Assembly (NCBI RefSeq): GCF_002608075.1
Contig: NZ_LAHA01000042.1
Coordinates: 1 to 64,000 of the forward strand
Direction: 5' to 3'
DNA: 64,000 nt
Origin: Nostoc linckia z4
GTDB taxonomy: Bacteria > Cyanobacteriota > Cyanobacteriia > Cyanobacteriales > Nostocaceae
Position numbers and translations under genes: made by a program. This document shows positions 8,480 to 16,900 of the stretch, one piece after another; position 1 is the first letter of the stretch, and every line of letters begins with the position of its first letter. A model generated the notes under the pieces. That model was not told the origin of the DNA. It worked only from the letters and a program-made list of their open reading frames with translations, and made no database searches.

Positions 8480-9142
8480 ATGCTATTTAAAAACAGGAGG
8501 TTTGCAGGCCAAGTTTTAGCTCAGGAGTTAGCTGCTTATGTTAATCGTTCAGATGTTGTGGTTTTAGGGTTACCAAGAGGTGGCGTACCCGTAGCCTTTG
8601 AGGTTGCTCAAGCCTTAAATGCTCCCTTGGATGTTTTGGTAGTACGTAAATTGGGTGTACCCGATAGAGAAGAATTAGCAATGGGAGCGATCGCTCCTGG
8701 TGGTGTGCGGATACTCAATACAAATATTATCAACATGGTGAACATCTCCGACGAAGTAATCGCCAGGGTAGCAGTGCAAGAAGAACGAGAGTTACAGCGT
8801 CGAGAAAACCTTTATCGAGGACAGCGTCCTTTTCCAGACTTACACGGACGCACCGTCATCTTAGTAGATGATGGCTTAGCCACAGGTGCAACCATGTGGG
8901 CTGCCGTTGTGGCTGTGCGAAAACATCAACCAGCTGCCATTGTCATTGCTGTGCCCGTAGCCGCAGCTGAAACTTGTCAACAGTTAGAAACTGAAGTAGA
9001 TCAAATCGCTTGCGTCTCTTCACCCAGCCCTTTCTACAGTGTTGGTCTTTGGTACGAAAACTTTCCTCAAACTACAGATGAAGAAGTCCGAGAATTACTC
9101 ACAACAGCAACAAAGAATGGTCAAGCCTTGTTTACTGGGTGA
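8480..9142 (+). CDS. Phosphoribosyltransferase domain protein
   Basis: The 220-residue protein carries the type I PRTase signature VILVDDGLATGATM at about residues 125-138, which binds the ribose phosphate of PRPP. Upstream is LPRGGVPVAFEVA with the conserved RGG, and a VVRKLGVP segment. The hood region differs from known purine or pyrimidine salvage enzymes, so the acceptor base is unknown. Such proteins are often annotated only as phosphoribosyltransferase and found in stress-related operons, which fits the DUF2267 neighbour. AGGAG lies about 10 bases before the ATG. The gene runs straight into a heptamer tandem repeat after its stop. Confidence 0.88.
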   Translation: MLFKNRRFAGQVLAQELAAYVNRSDVVVLGLPRGGVPVAFEVAQALNAPLDVLVVRKLGVPDREELAMGAIAPGGVRILNTNIINMVNISDEVIARVAVQEERELQRRENLYRGQRPFPDLHGRTVILVDDGLATGATMWAAVVAVRKHQPAAIVIAVPVAAAETCQQLETEVDQIACVSSPSPFYSVGLWYENFPQTTDEEVRELLTTATKNGQALFTG

Positions 9143-9186
9143 CTGTTGACTGTTGACTGTTGACTGTTGACTGTTGACTGTTGACT
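9141..9186. repeat. Heptanucleotide tandem repeat (GACTGTT)n
   Basis: About six head-to-tail copies of the 7-base unit GACTGTT begin within the stop codon region of the phosphoribosyltransferase gene. Short tandem heptamers (STRR) are a known feature of heterocystous cyanobacteria. The same unit, as part of a hairpin, recurs at 37363-37398, and complementary copies occur at about 60862-60893. Confidence 0.9.
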
Positions 9187-9210
9187 TGTGAGTTATTATT
9201 CTCCTCTGCC

Positions 9211-9340
9211 CCATCTCCCCATACTTCGGCTCCGCTCAGTACAAGTCTCCCCATCTCCCCATCTCCCCCATCTCCCCCATCTCCCCATCTCCCCCATCTC
9301 CCCCATCTCCCCATCTCCCCCACCTCCCTCATCCCCACTC
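9211..9340. repeat. CATCTCCCC low-complexity tract with repeat core (left arm)
   Basis: The tract consists of repeated CATCTCCCC/CATCTCCCCC units interrupted by a core ATACTTCGGCTCCGCTCAGT at 9221-9240. Bases 9211-9268 are the exact reverse complement of 10223-10280, a perfect 58-bp inverted repeat. The two arms enclose the hibernation-factor gene and the small gene after it. An in-frame extension of the next gene back through this tract would give a Pro/Ser-rich leader and is unlikely to be translated. Confidence 0.9.
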
Positions 9341-9345
9341 TGACA

Positions 9346-9975
9346 ATGAAAGTTACACCAGAAATTACCTATCGCAATCTAGAGAAAACTGATGCGATCG
9401 CTGCTTTAATTAATCAAAAAATAGCCAAACTAGAACATATTTGCAATTACATTAATAGTTGCCATATTGCAATTGAAAAGATACATCATCGTCCCCGCAG
9501 TGGTTCTCCTTATAGAGTCAGAATTGATATCACCGTACCTCCTGGGCACGAATTGGTAGCAGAAAGTAATCCCAGCGATGGCAAGCAGTATCAGCCGCTG
9601 AATGTAGTAATTAGAGATGCCTTTGACGCAGCTTGTGGACAACTTGTCAAACTCACCCAACGCCAACATGAAAGCGATAAAGCCTTGAGCAGTGAAGCAG
9701 CCCAGGATACAACGGCGCTTGTTACCAAGTTATTTCGCGATCGCGGTTATGGCTTTCTTAAAGCCTTAGACGGCCAGGAAATCTACTTCCACCGCAATAG
9801 CGTCCTACATGATGACTTTCAACGCCTAGAAATTGGTACTGGTGTGTATTTTTCCGTAGAAGAAGGTGAAGAAGGACTCCAAGCAACCACAGTCAAAATT
9901 GTTGACAAACCAGGGGTGCGTGCTGGCAAATCTGAACAAACTCTAATTAAATTACCGTTGGACTGGAGGGAATAG
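9346..9975 (+). CDS. Ribosome hibernation (HPF/YfiA) domain fused to a cold-shock domain
   Basis: The protein is 209 residues from the ATG at 9346. An upstream in-frame GTG/ATG region would only add repeat-encoded proline. Residues 1-105 fit the S30AE/HPF fold (EITYRNLEKTDAI, INQKIAKLEHI, HRPRSGSPYRVRIDITVPPG, DAFDAACGQL). Residues about 120-190 form a cold-shock-like OB fold with TKLFRDRGYGFLKALDGQEIYFHRNSVL, the RNP1-like GYGF and a FH motif. HPF proteins bind the ribosome decoding centre in stress; the extra RNA-binding module may target mRNA or rRNA. It is shorter than long-form HPF and lacks that C-terminal dimer domain. Confidence 0.9.
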   Translation: MKVTPEITYRNLEKTDAIAALINQKIAKLEHICNYINSCHIAIEKIHHRPRSGSPYRVRIDITVPPGHELVAESNPSDGKQYQPLNVVIRDAFDAACGQLVKLTQRQHESDKALSSEAAQDTTALVTKLFRDRGYGFLKALDGQEIYFHRNSVLHDDFQRLEIGTGVYFSVEEGEEGLQATTVKIVDKPGVRAGKSEQTLIKLPLDWRE

Positions 9976-9979
9976 AGGT

Positions 9980-10189
9980 GTGAGCCTACAAGTCTATGAA
10001 TTAAAACAAACAGCATCGCAACTCCTAGCTGCCATGCTATCCAATCCCCACATTTACCCCCAAATCAGCAACGAGGGAGGCTACGGAAAAATGGAACAAC
10101 AGTTAATTATCGTCGCTGTTGAAATGGCTGAAAGCTTGATCGAGCATATTGAAAATGTTCATCCTGGGAGTGGGGAGATGGGGGGATGA
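9980..10189 (+). CDS. Small hypothetical protein, GTG start, 3' end in repeat DNA
   Basis: The 69-residue protein starts with GTG and begins MSLQVYELKQTASQLLAAML. GGAGGGAATAGAGG, 5-15 bases upstream, offers a ribosome site. It starts only 4 bases after the hibernation-factor stop, so the two are likely cotranscribed. Residues 1-62 are ordinary helical protein with no known motif. The last residues (SGEMGG) and the stop are encoded by the GGGGAGATG repeat, so the original end was probably lost or replaced. Function unknown. Confidence 0.65.
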   Translation: MSLQVYELKQTASQLLAAMLSNPHIYPQISNEGGYGKMEQQLIIVAVEMAESLIEHIENVHPGSGEMGG

Positions 10190-10455
10190 GGGAGATGGGG
10201 AGATGGGGAGATGGGGGAGACAGGGGAGATGGGGAGATGGGGAGACTTGTACTGAGCGGAGCCGAAGTATGGGGAGATGGGGAGATGGGGGAGACAAGGG
10301 AGACAAGGGAGACAAGGAGAGAAGTCTGAGCGGAGGTTTCCGACCATCAGAACTTCGGAGAGAAAGATTGCTACCTTGTCTACCTTGTCTCCCTTGTCCT
10401 CTTCCCATCCCCAATGCCCAATGCCCAATGCCCAATGCCCCATACCCAATGACAG
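10160..10455. repeat. GGGGAGATG tract (right arm) and following heptamers
   Basis: The tract starts with GGGGAGATG units, contains the core ACTTGTACTGAGCGGAGCCG inside the inverted-repeat arm 10223-10280, then runs into GGGAGACAA units, a CCTTGTCTACCTTGTCT stretch, and finally AATGCCC heptamers (about 10411-10450). Open frames through it on both strands are only repeat translations. It separates the hibernation-factor unit from the adenylate cyclase gene, whose promoter must lie in 10455-10580. Confidence 0.85.
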
Positions 10456-10580
10456 GATGACGCTGGCTGAACAAGCGATTAAACTATGGATAATATCAAA
10501 TGTTGCTTTTAGCACCTCTTACATAAATTTAATCGCATTGTTAAATCTAACATCTCATTCTGTTATATCTAATACTAATT

Positions 10581-13166
10581 ATGTCAGTGTATCAAGGAAG
10601 TTGTGGGGAGACCGCCGATGTGATGATTGGCGTTCACAACCAAGAAAACGCCGAATCACCAGCAAATTCCGCTCCTGTAGGCGCTCTTGCCACAAGACAA
10701 GGAACTTTTTCTACGTTTCTTGCTCCCTTGACTCAAGATACTTTTAAACAGGTTGTTAAGGATGTCGAGCAAAAATTACAAATTGTGCATCAAACCCTAT
10801 CCATGCTGGATTCTCAGGGGTTTGAAAACATCTTGCAAGAAATGTTGCATTCGATTACCTTAAAAACCGGGGAATTACTGGGGGCTGACCGGACGACAAT
10901 ATTTTTATTAGATGAGGAAAAACAAGAACTCTGGTCAATTGTAGCTGAGGGGGAGGGCGATCGCTCTTTAGAAATTCGCATCCCCGCCAATAAAGGTATC
11001 GGCGGTGAGGTGGCTACTTTTAAGCAAGTTATCAATATTCCCTTTGATTTTTATGACGATCCGCGATCGCATTTTGCCCAAGCCCAAGAAAAAAGAACTG
11101 GCTATCGCACTTATACAATGCTGGCTTTGCCGTTATTAAACGAACACGGGCAATTAGTGGCAGTAGTACAATTACTGAATAAATTAAAATCTGGTAGTAA
11201 TCCCAATGCCCCGCTTGCAGAGCGCATTGATACCAATGGTTTTATCTGTGCTGACGAACAGTTATTTCAAGAATTCGCTCCTTCGATTCGACTGATTTTA
11301 GAATCATCCCGCTCTTTTTATGTAGCTACGCAAAAACAAAGGGCAGTGGCGGCGTTGATGAAAGCCATCAAGTCCCTTTCTCAAAGCAGTCTTGATTTAG
11401 AAGATACCCTCAAGCGGGTAATGGATGAAGCCAAGGAATTAATGAATGCCGATCGCAGTACGCTATGGTTAATAGACCGCGATCGTCATGAATTGTGGAC
11501 AAAAATCACTCAAGATGACGGTTCTACTAAGGAGTTACGCGTCCCCATCGGTAAAGGATTTGCAGGGATAGTAGCCGCATCCGGTAAAAAGTTGAATATT
11601 GCCTTTGATTTATACGACGATCCCGACTCGGAGACAGCCAAACAACTCGACCAGCAAAATGGCTATCGCACCTGTAGTTTACTTTGTATGCCAGTATTTA
11701 ACGCCGACCAAGAATTAATCGGTGTTACCCAATTAGTAAATAAAAAGAAATCAGGGGATTTTCCGGCTTACGATCCTGCTTTTTGGCCGAAGGCTCCCGA
11801 ATGCTTCCAAGCTAGTTTTGACCGCAATGATGAAGAGTTCATGGAAGCTTTTAATATTCAAGCAGGAGTAGCATTACATAACGCTCAGTTGTTTGCCACC
11901 GTCAAGCAACAAGAACAAATGCAACGAGACATTCTCCGCAGTCTTTCCAATGGAGTAGTTTCTACTGATAAATCTGGGTTGATTATCGCCGCCAATGAAA
12001 GCGCTAAACGTTTGCTGGGATTAGAACCAGAAGACCGTTTAGAAGGTAAATCAGTTAATGATGTCATCGCCATTAAAGAAAGCGACTTTAGCAAGTGGTG
12101 TCAGGATGCTTTACATGGAACTGACTCGAAACGCCGCCAGCAGTATTATCCCGATCGCACTCTTTTAAGTGCTGGTACCGAACAGCATAGTATTAATTTA
12201 TCGATTAATACCATTGCTGATGCCACCGACCACGAACAAGTGCGTGGGGCGCTGGTGGTGATGGAAGATATCAGTGATGAAAAGCGGCTCAAAAGTACGA
12301 TGTACCGCTATATGACCCAGGAATTGGCAGAAGAATTGCTAAAGTTGGATGACGCTAAACTAGGAGGCGATCGTAAAGAAGTTTCTATTTTATTTTCGGA
12401 TATCCGCGGCTACACCACTTTGACAGAAAATCTAGAAGCAGAAGAAGTGGTGAGTATGCTCAATGAATATTTTGAATCAATGGTGGAGGCAGTTTTTAAA
12501 CATAAAGGCACCCTTGATAAATACATCGGTGATGCCATTATGGCTGTTTTTGGTTCTCCTTTACCTTTAGAGGAACATGCTTGGATGGCGGTGCAAACAT
12601 CTTTGGAAATGCGCCAACGCTTGTATGATTTTAATCAACGTCGCCACGTACTTAATAAACCCAGAATCAACATTGGTATTGGTATCAATTCCGATACAGT
12701 GATTAGTGGAAATATCGGCTCTAGTAAACGAATGGAATTTACAGCCATTGGTGATGGTGTAAATCTCGGCTCTCGATTAGAAAGTGTTAGTAAACAGTAT
12801 GGTTGCGATATTATTATTAGCCATAACACTTTTAAACCATGCCAAGAAAATATTTGGGCGAGAGAACTAGACTACATTCGCGTCAAAGGCAGAAATGAGC
12901 CAGTATCTATATATGAATTGGTGGGTTTGCGTTCCGATCCCATTAGTGGCGAAAAACTACAAGTGATTGAGCATTATCATAAAGGACGCGAATATTACCT
13001 CAAACGCGATTTTAATCGTGCTAGAGCCGAATTTGCCTTAGTTTTAGCAGCAGATAACCAAGACAAAGCCGCCATGTTACATCTGTTGCGTTGTCAGCAC
13101 TGGTTACAAGCACCCCCAACAGAATCAGATTGGGATGAAGGAGTTTGGACATTTCAGGAAAAATAA
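10581..13166 (+). CDS. cyaB1: Class III adenylate cyclase with GAF-GAF-PAS sensor (CyaB1-type)
   Basis: The 861-residue protein makes cAMP from ATP. Two GAF domains (about 80-245 and 270-440) each show an NKFDE-type set: N200K201 with F221..D225E226, and N387K388 with F413..D417E418. This set marks cyclic-nucleotide-binding GAF domains. A PAS domain follows (about 445-570), then the catalytic domain (about 595-780). It has metal aspartates D607 and D651, the adenine-selecting pair K647 and T721, and R732. A short TPR-like tail ends the protein. Order, length and residues match Anabaena CyaB1 (known family knowledge), in which cAMP stimulates its own synthesis through the GAF part. Confidence 0.92.
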   Translation: MSVYQGSCGETADVMIGVHNQENAESPANSAPVGALATRQGTFSTFLAPLTQDTFKQVVKDVEQKLQIVHQTLSMLDSQGFENILQEMLHSITLKTGELLGADRTTIFLLDEEKQELWSIVAEGEGDRSLEIRIPANKGIGGEVATFKQVINIPFDFYDDPRSHFAQAQEKRTGYRTYTMLALPLLNEHGQLVAVVQLLNKLKSGSNPNAPLAERIDTNGFICADEQLFQEFAPSIRLILESSRSFYVATQKQRAVAALMKAIKSLSQSSLDLEDTLKRVMDEAKELMNADRSTLWLIDRDRHELWTKITQDDGSTKELRVPIGKGFAGIVAASGKKLNIAFDLYDDPDSETAKQLDQQNGYRTCSLLCMPVFNADQELIGVTQLVNKKKSGDFPAYDPAFWPKAPECFQASFDRNDEEFMEAFNIQAGVALHNAQLFATVKQQEQMQRDILRSLSNGVVSTDKSGLIIAANESAKRLLGLEPEDRLEGKSVNDVIAIKESDFSKWCQDALHGTDSKRRQQYYPDRTLLSAGTEQHSINLSINTIADATDHEQVRGALVVMEDISDEKRLKSTMYRYMTQELAEELLKLDDAKLGGDRKEVSILFSDIRGYTTLTENLEAEEVVSMLNEYFESMVEAVFKHKGTLDKYIGDAIMAVFGSPLPLEEHAWMAVQTSLEMRQRLYDFNQRRHVLNKPRINIGIGINSDTVISGNIGSSKRMEFTAIGDGVNLGSRLESVSKQYGCDIIISHNTFKPCQENIWARELDYIRVKGRNEPVSIYELVGLRSDPISGEKLQVIEHYHKGREYYLKRDFNRARAEFALVLAADNQDKAAMLHLLRCQHWLQAPPTESDWDEGVWTFQEK

Positions 13167-13198
13167 GTAGGGGCGTACAACTGTACGCCCCTACTTAT
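13163..13198. repeat. 17-bp perfect hairpin overlapping the cyclase stop codon
   Basis: Arms ATAAGTAGGGGCGTACA (13163-13179) and its complement (13182-13198) enclose two bases. The TAA stop of the cyclase gene (13164-13166) lies in the left arm. No T-run follows, so it is not a standard intrinsic terminator; it looks like one of the small palindromic repeats of Nostoc genomes. It could protect the mRNA 3' end. Confidence 0.85.
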
Positions 13199-13416
13199 GG
13201 GATTGCTAACACTAAAATTGAGCTTTTTCATAGATAAAATTAGTTTTTAAAGGTTTTTAATATTTCTTAAATCTCTTTAAAATAACTTGGGATTGAGTGA
13301 AGAATTAAGAGCGATCGCCCTCTATAATTGGCAATCAATGTAAAGGTTAATTGATATTTGTTGTCAAAGTAACTGTTGAAGTTAGAAACTAAGAATACAA
13401 CACAGGCAATTATTAT

Positions 13417-13926
13417 ATGACTGCTATTTCTAACGTTGCATTCAAACGGCCAATTTGGCAAACCGCTATCATATTGACTTTGGGCTTTTGGCTCAGTGCA
13501 AGCCTAGTTTTGGACTGGGTAATTATGCCTAGCCTTTATCTTTCTGGGATGATGAACCAAGGTGGTTTTACTACAGCTGGCTACGCGATTTTTTGGAATT
13601 TTAATCGTATGGAATTATTATCTGCTGCTGTAGTTTTAACTGGAGCGCTAGTTTTAAGTAAAACGCAATTTCAAAGGGGTATTAGCAGTATTGTGATATC
13701 TGTGCTACTGCTGAGTGTAGCTGTGCTTGACACCTACTTCTTGACTCCGCAAATGTGTGCCATTGGAATTCAGCTAAATTTATTTGAAGCTGCTGTTGCT
13801 ATTCCATCAACAATGGGTTTACTACACGGTAGTTATTGGCTACTGGAAGTAATTAAGCTGGTAGCAGGTAGCCTGCTTTTAAGCTGGTACTGGCGCGATA
13901 AAGTTTCGCTCAATGGTGACATATAA
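13417..13926 (+). CDS. Small multi-pass membrane protein, DUF4149-like
   Basis: The 169-residue protein has four probable membrane helices (about 14-35, 60-80, 90-110 and 140-160). A WVIMPSLY motif follows helix 1 and a NRMELLSAAVV motif starts helix 2. This pattern resembles DUF4149-type membrane proteins of unknown role. It is separated from the cyclase by 250 bases containing a HIP1-like GCGATCGCC, so it probably has its own promoter. It ends in a clear intrinsic terminator. Confidence 0.75.
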   Translation: MTAISNVAFKRPIWQTAIILTLGFWLSASLVLDWVIMPSLYLSGMMNQGGFTTAGYAIFWNFNRMELLSAAVVLTGALVLSKTQFQRGISSIVISVLLLSVAVLDTYFLTPQMCAIGIQLNLFEAAVAIPSTMGLLHGSYWLLEVIKLVAGSLLLSWYWRDKVSLNGDI

Positions 13927-13958
13927 CGCCGAAAATGCCCATTTTTAAATCCCTGTTC

Positions 13959-13988
13959 AAGACGCAAAGAAATTCTTTGCGTCTTTTT
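13959..13988 (+). terminator. Rho-independent terminator
   Basis: A stem GACGCAAAG (13961-13969) pairs with CTTTGCGTC (13975-13983) around AAATT, followed by TTTTT. It terminates the DUF4149-like gene and sits just before the 3' end of the convergent giant kinase gene. Confidence 0.85.
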
Positions 13989-13989
13989 G

Positions 13990-16900
13990 CTATGACACAG
14001 GAATTTCAATAATAAATTCTGTACCTTCACCTAAAACAGAGTTGCAACTCAATTTACCGCCATGTTTTTCTTCGACAATTTGTCGAGCGATCGCCAACCC
14101 CAACCCCGTACCTTTTCCCACAGATTTCGTAGTAAATAAATGGTCAAATATTTTCTGTTTAACTGATTCACTCATTCCTTTACCATTATCAGCAATGGTA
14201 ATTTTAACGAGATTATCTGCCATTGAAGTGGTAATTGTAATGCGGTTGGGATTAACTTTAATATCTTCAAAACTCCGCCCAATATTCGACTCTTCTAATG
14301 CGTCAATGGCATTTGCCAGAATATTCATAAATACTTGATTTAGTTGCCCAGGGAAACATTCTATTTGAGGGAAATTGCCATAGTTTGTGACAACTTCAAT
14401 CGCCAGACGTTCAGGGTTAGCTTTCAGACGATGCTTGAGAATTAAAATCGTACTATCGATACCTTCGTGGATTTTGAATAGCACTTTATAATCTTTATCG
14501 GCACGAGAGAAAGTGCGAAGACTAGTGCTAATATTTTTGAGCCTGTCGCACGCCAAAGTCATAGAATCAATTACTTTAGATAAGTCTTCTATACTATATT
14601 CCAAATCAATCTCTGCGGCATGGTCTTCGATTTCTTCACTCTTGTTTGGGAAAGTTTCTTGATATAACTTCAGGTGTTCGGTAATATCAGCAATGGTGGG
14701 TTTAGTTTGTTGAAGACTGGCAGAAATAAAACCTAAAGGATTATTCATTTCGTGAGCGACACCAGCAACTAAGTTACCCAAAGCAGACATTTTCTCACTT
14801 TGGATGATTTGTAATTGTGCTTGTTGCAAGCCAAGTTCTGCAATTTTGCGATCGCTAATATCCAAAAACAATCCATCCCAAACCAATGAGCCATCAGCAC
14901 GCTGTTCAACTCTGGATTCACCGTGAAGCCATTTGACGATTCCTGACGGAGTGACGATTCGTCCTTCCCAGCACCAGGAAGATCGAGCTTGAACGGTGTC
15001 AGTGTAAGTTTGCAGGTAAGAAGCCAGATCATCTGGATGTATCATTTTGTCGAGAAAATCGGGATCGACAGCAGCTTGTTCTGGGGTGATTTCGTAAAAA
15101 TTGTAACAGTCGGCACTGATGTAGTTTAATGAGAGAATGCCATCAGCACTCATCTGGTATTGACAAACGACTCCAGGCACGTTGTCTACCAGATTGTGGA
15201 AGCGAGACTGGGACGCATTCAACTCCGATAGCGATTCTAAGGAACGTTCGTAAAGTTGGGCGTTTTCCAAGGAAATTGCGGCTTGAGCGCAAAGTAAGTT
15301 GAGAAGTTCGACGCGTTCGCTTGTAAATGCCCCCATTGCTAAATTATTTTCGAGATATAAAATGCCCAGTAATTTGCCTTGATGCAAAATCGGGCTGCAT
15401 AAGATACTTTTCGGCTGCTGACGCATGATATAAGGATCGTTGGCTAGAGTCGGATCGGCACTCGCATCCAGTAGCACAACAGTCTGCTTGTCATGTTTGA
15501 CTTTGTAAATCAGTCTGTGGGGAATGTCTTGACTATCTTCAATGGGGAGACGCTGCAACACAACTGGCTTTGAACCTGTGGTAATTGAGCCTTTGATTAA
15601 CAGGCGCTCCTCTCGCAACAGCATAAACACGCATTTATCAGATCCTGCATTTTCAATTACGATCTCAAGCAACGATGAAAGCAGTTTTTCTAGTTCGATT
15701 TCGCCAGAGATAGTTTGAGAAGCTTTGAGAATGGCTTTTAAATCTAGGATATCTGAGACACTACTGCTAGAAGTTGCAGAACTAGTGGAGGTGACACTCC
15801 CCAAGGCAAAGATGGTTTCGTAGTTGGAGAAGGGAGAACGGGTTTGCTGTAATATGGCAGCCAGCAGTTGCGGGTAGCGTTTTTCTAAGTCGGCGACTTT
15901 GGCTTTTGCACCCCAGCGGGCATAACAATAATAGGCTTCCTGCATATAAGTTACAGCAAATTTTTCTTTGCCCCAGTCAAGACAGAATTTAGCGGCGAGT
16001 TCGTTAGCTAAGGCTTCTTCTTGGATGTATTCGTTGGCTTTGGCTCCTGCTATGGCGCGATCGTAATGTTCAATGGCTTCAGTTTTGTTACCCAAGATTT
16101 GATGTCTCTGAGCTTCTACTAAGTCATACTTATGCAAGAAGTTTGTGGGAGCGCAATCTGCCCAGTGCTGCATTTTTGCTTGATTTTCCAAGACACGAAC
16201 CCAGATTTTCTGTTTTTCCTCCACATCTGTTAATTCAGAATATCTAGCTAATTGAGTTAATGTATCATACCAATAAAAAACAGGAACCCAGATCATTCCT
16301 GGAACTCCGTCTAAATATTGCTCGGCTATGGCTGCAATTTTCTGGGCTTGGGCAACCTCTCCAAATAAGTAACTTAGCATGAGTTTTTGAATATATAGAA
16401 AAGCCAAGGCAGTTCGATCGTTAGATTGTTTGAGCCTGGGTATTTCTAAATTTTCACTAAAAAAATCACCTTCCAAAAACTGGGGATTTTCTACTTTAAT
16501 AACTAAATTTATGACAGTTTGTTGAAGGCTGTTGATGTTTTGTAGGCAAGATTTCTGTTTCAGCTTGGCAAGAACTTCACCATACATTGACATTTCTCGT
16601 TCGAGTTCAAATAGTTCTTTGCCATAATGATAGGAATAACTGAAATAATTCATGATACAGTGGGAAGCATTTTGAATGTCACCGCTTTCTAAACCACTTT
16701 GATACCCTTCTACAAAAAGCTGAGTTGATATTCTGAGGGATTTTTTCCAAAACTGAACTCCAGCGCAAGCTACATTGATTGTTTGAGCTTTACTGTCTTT
16801 GACTTTGACATCTTCTAATAGCCCTAAAGCTAACTCACTAAATTGATATCCCAGATCGATATTGTTGGCGACTGCACACAAAAGTAGCCCGTATTTAGTA

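Noticed and set aside
9181-9345. N-terminal extension of the hibernation-factor gene
   Set aside because: The added 55 residues are translations of the CATCTCCCC repeat (Pro/Ser/His), and family similarity starts at the ATG at 9346.
10103-10747. Several overlapping reading frames on both strands before the adenylate cyclase
   Set aside because: They are translations of GGGGAGATG, GGGAGACAA and AATGCCC repeats or overlap the cyclase in another frame; no protein-like composition.
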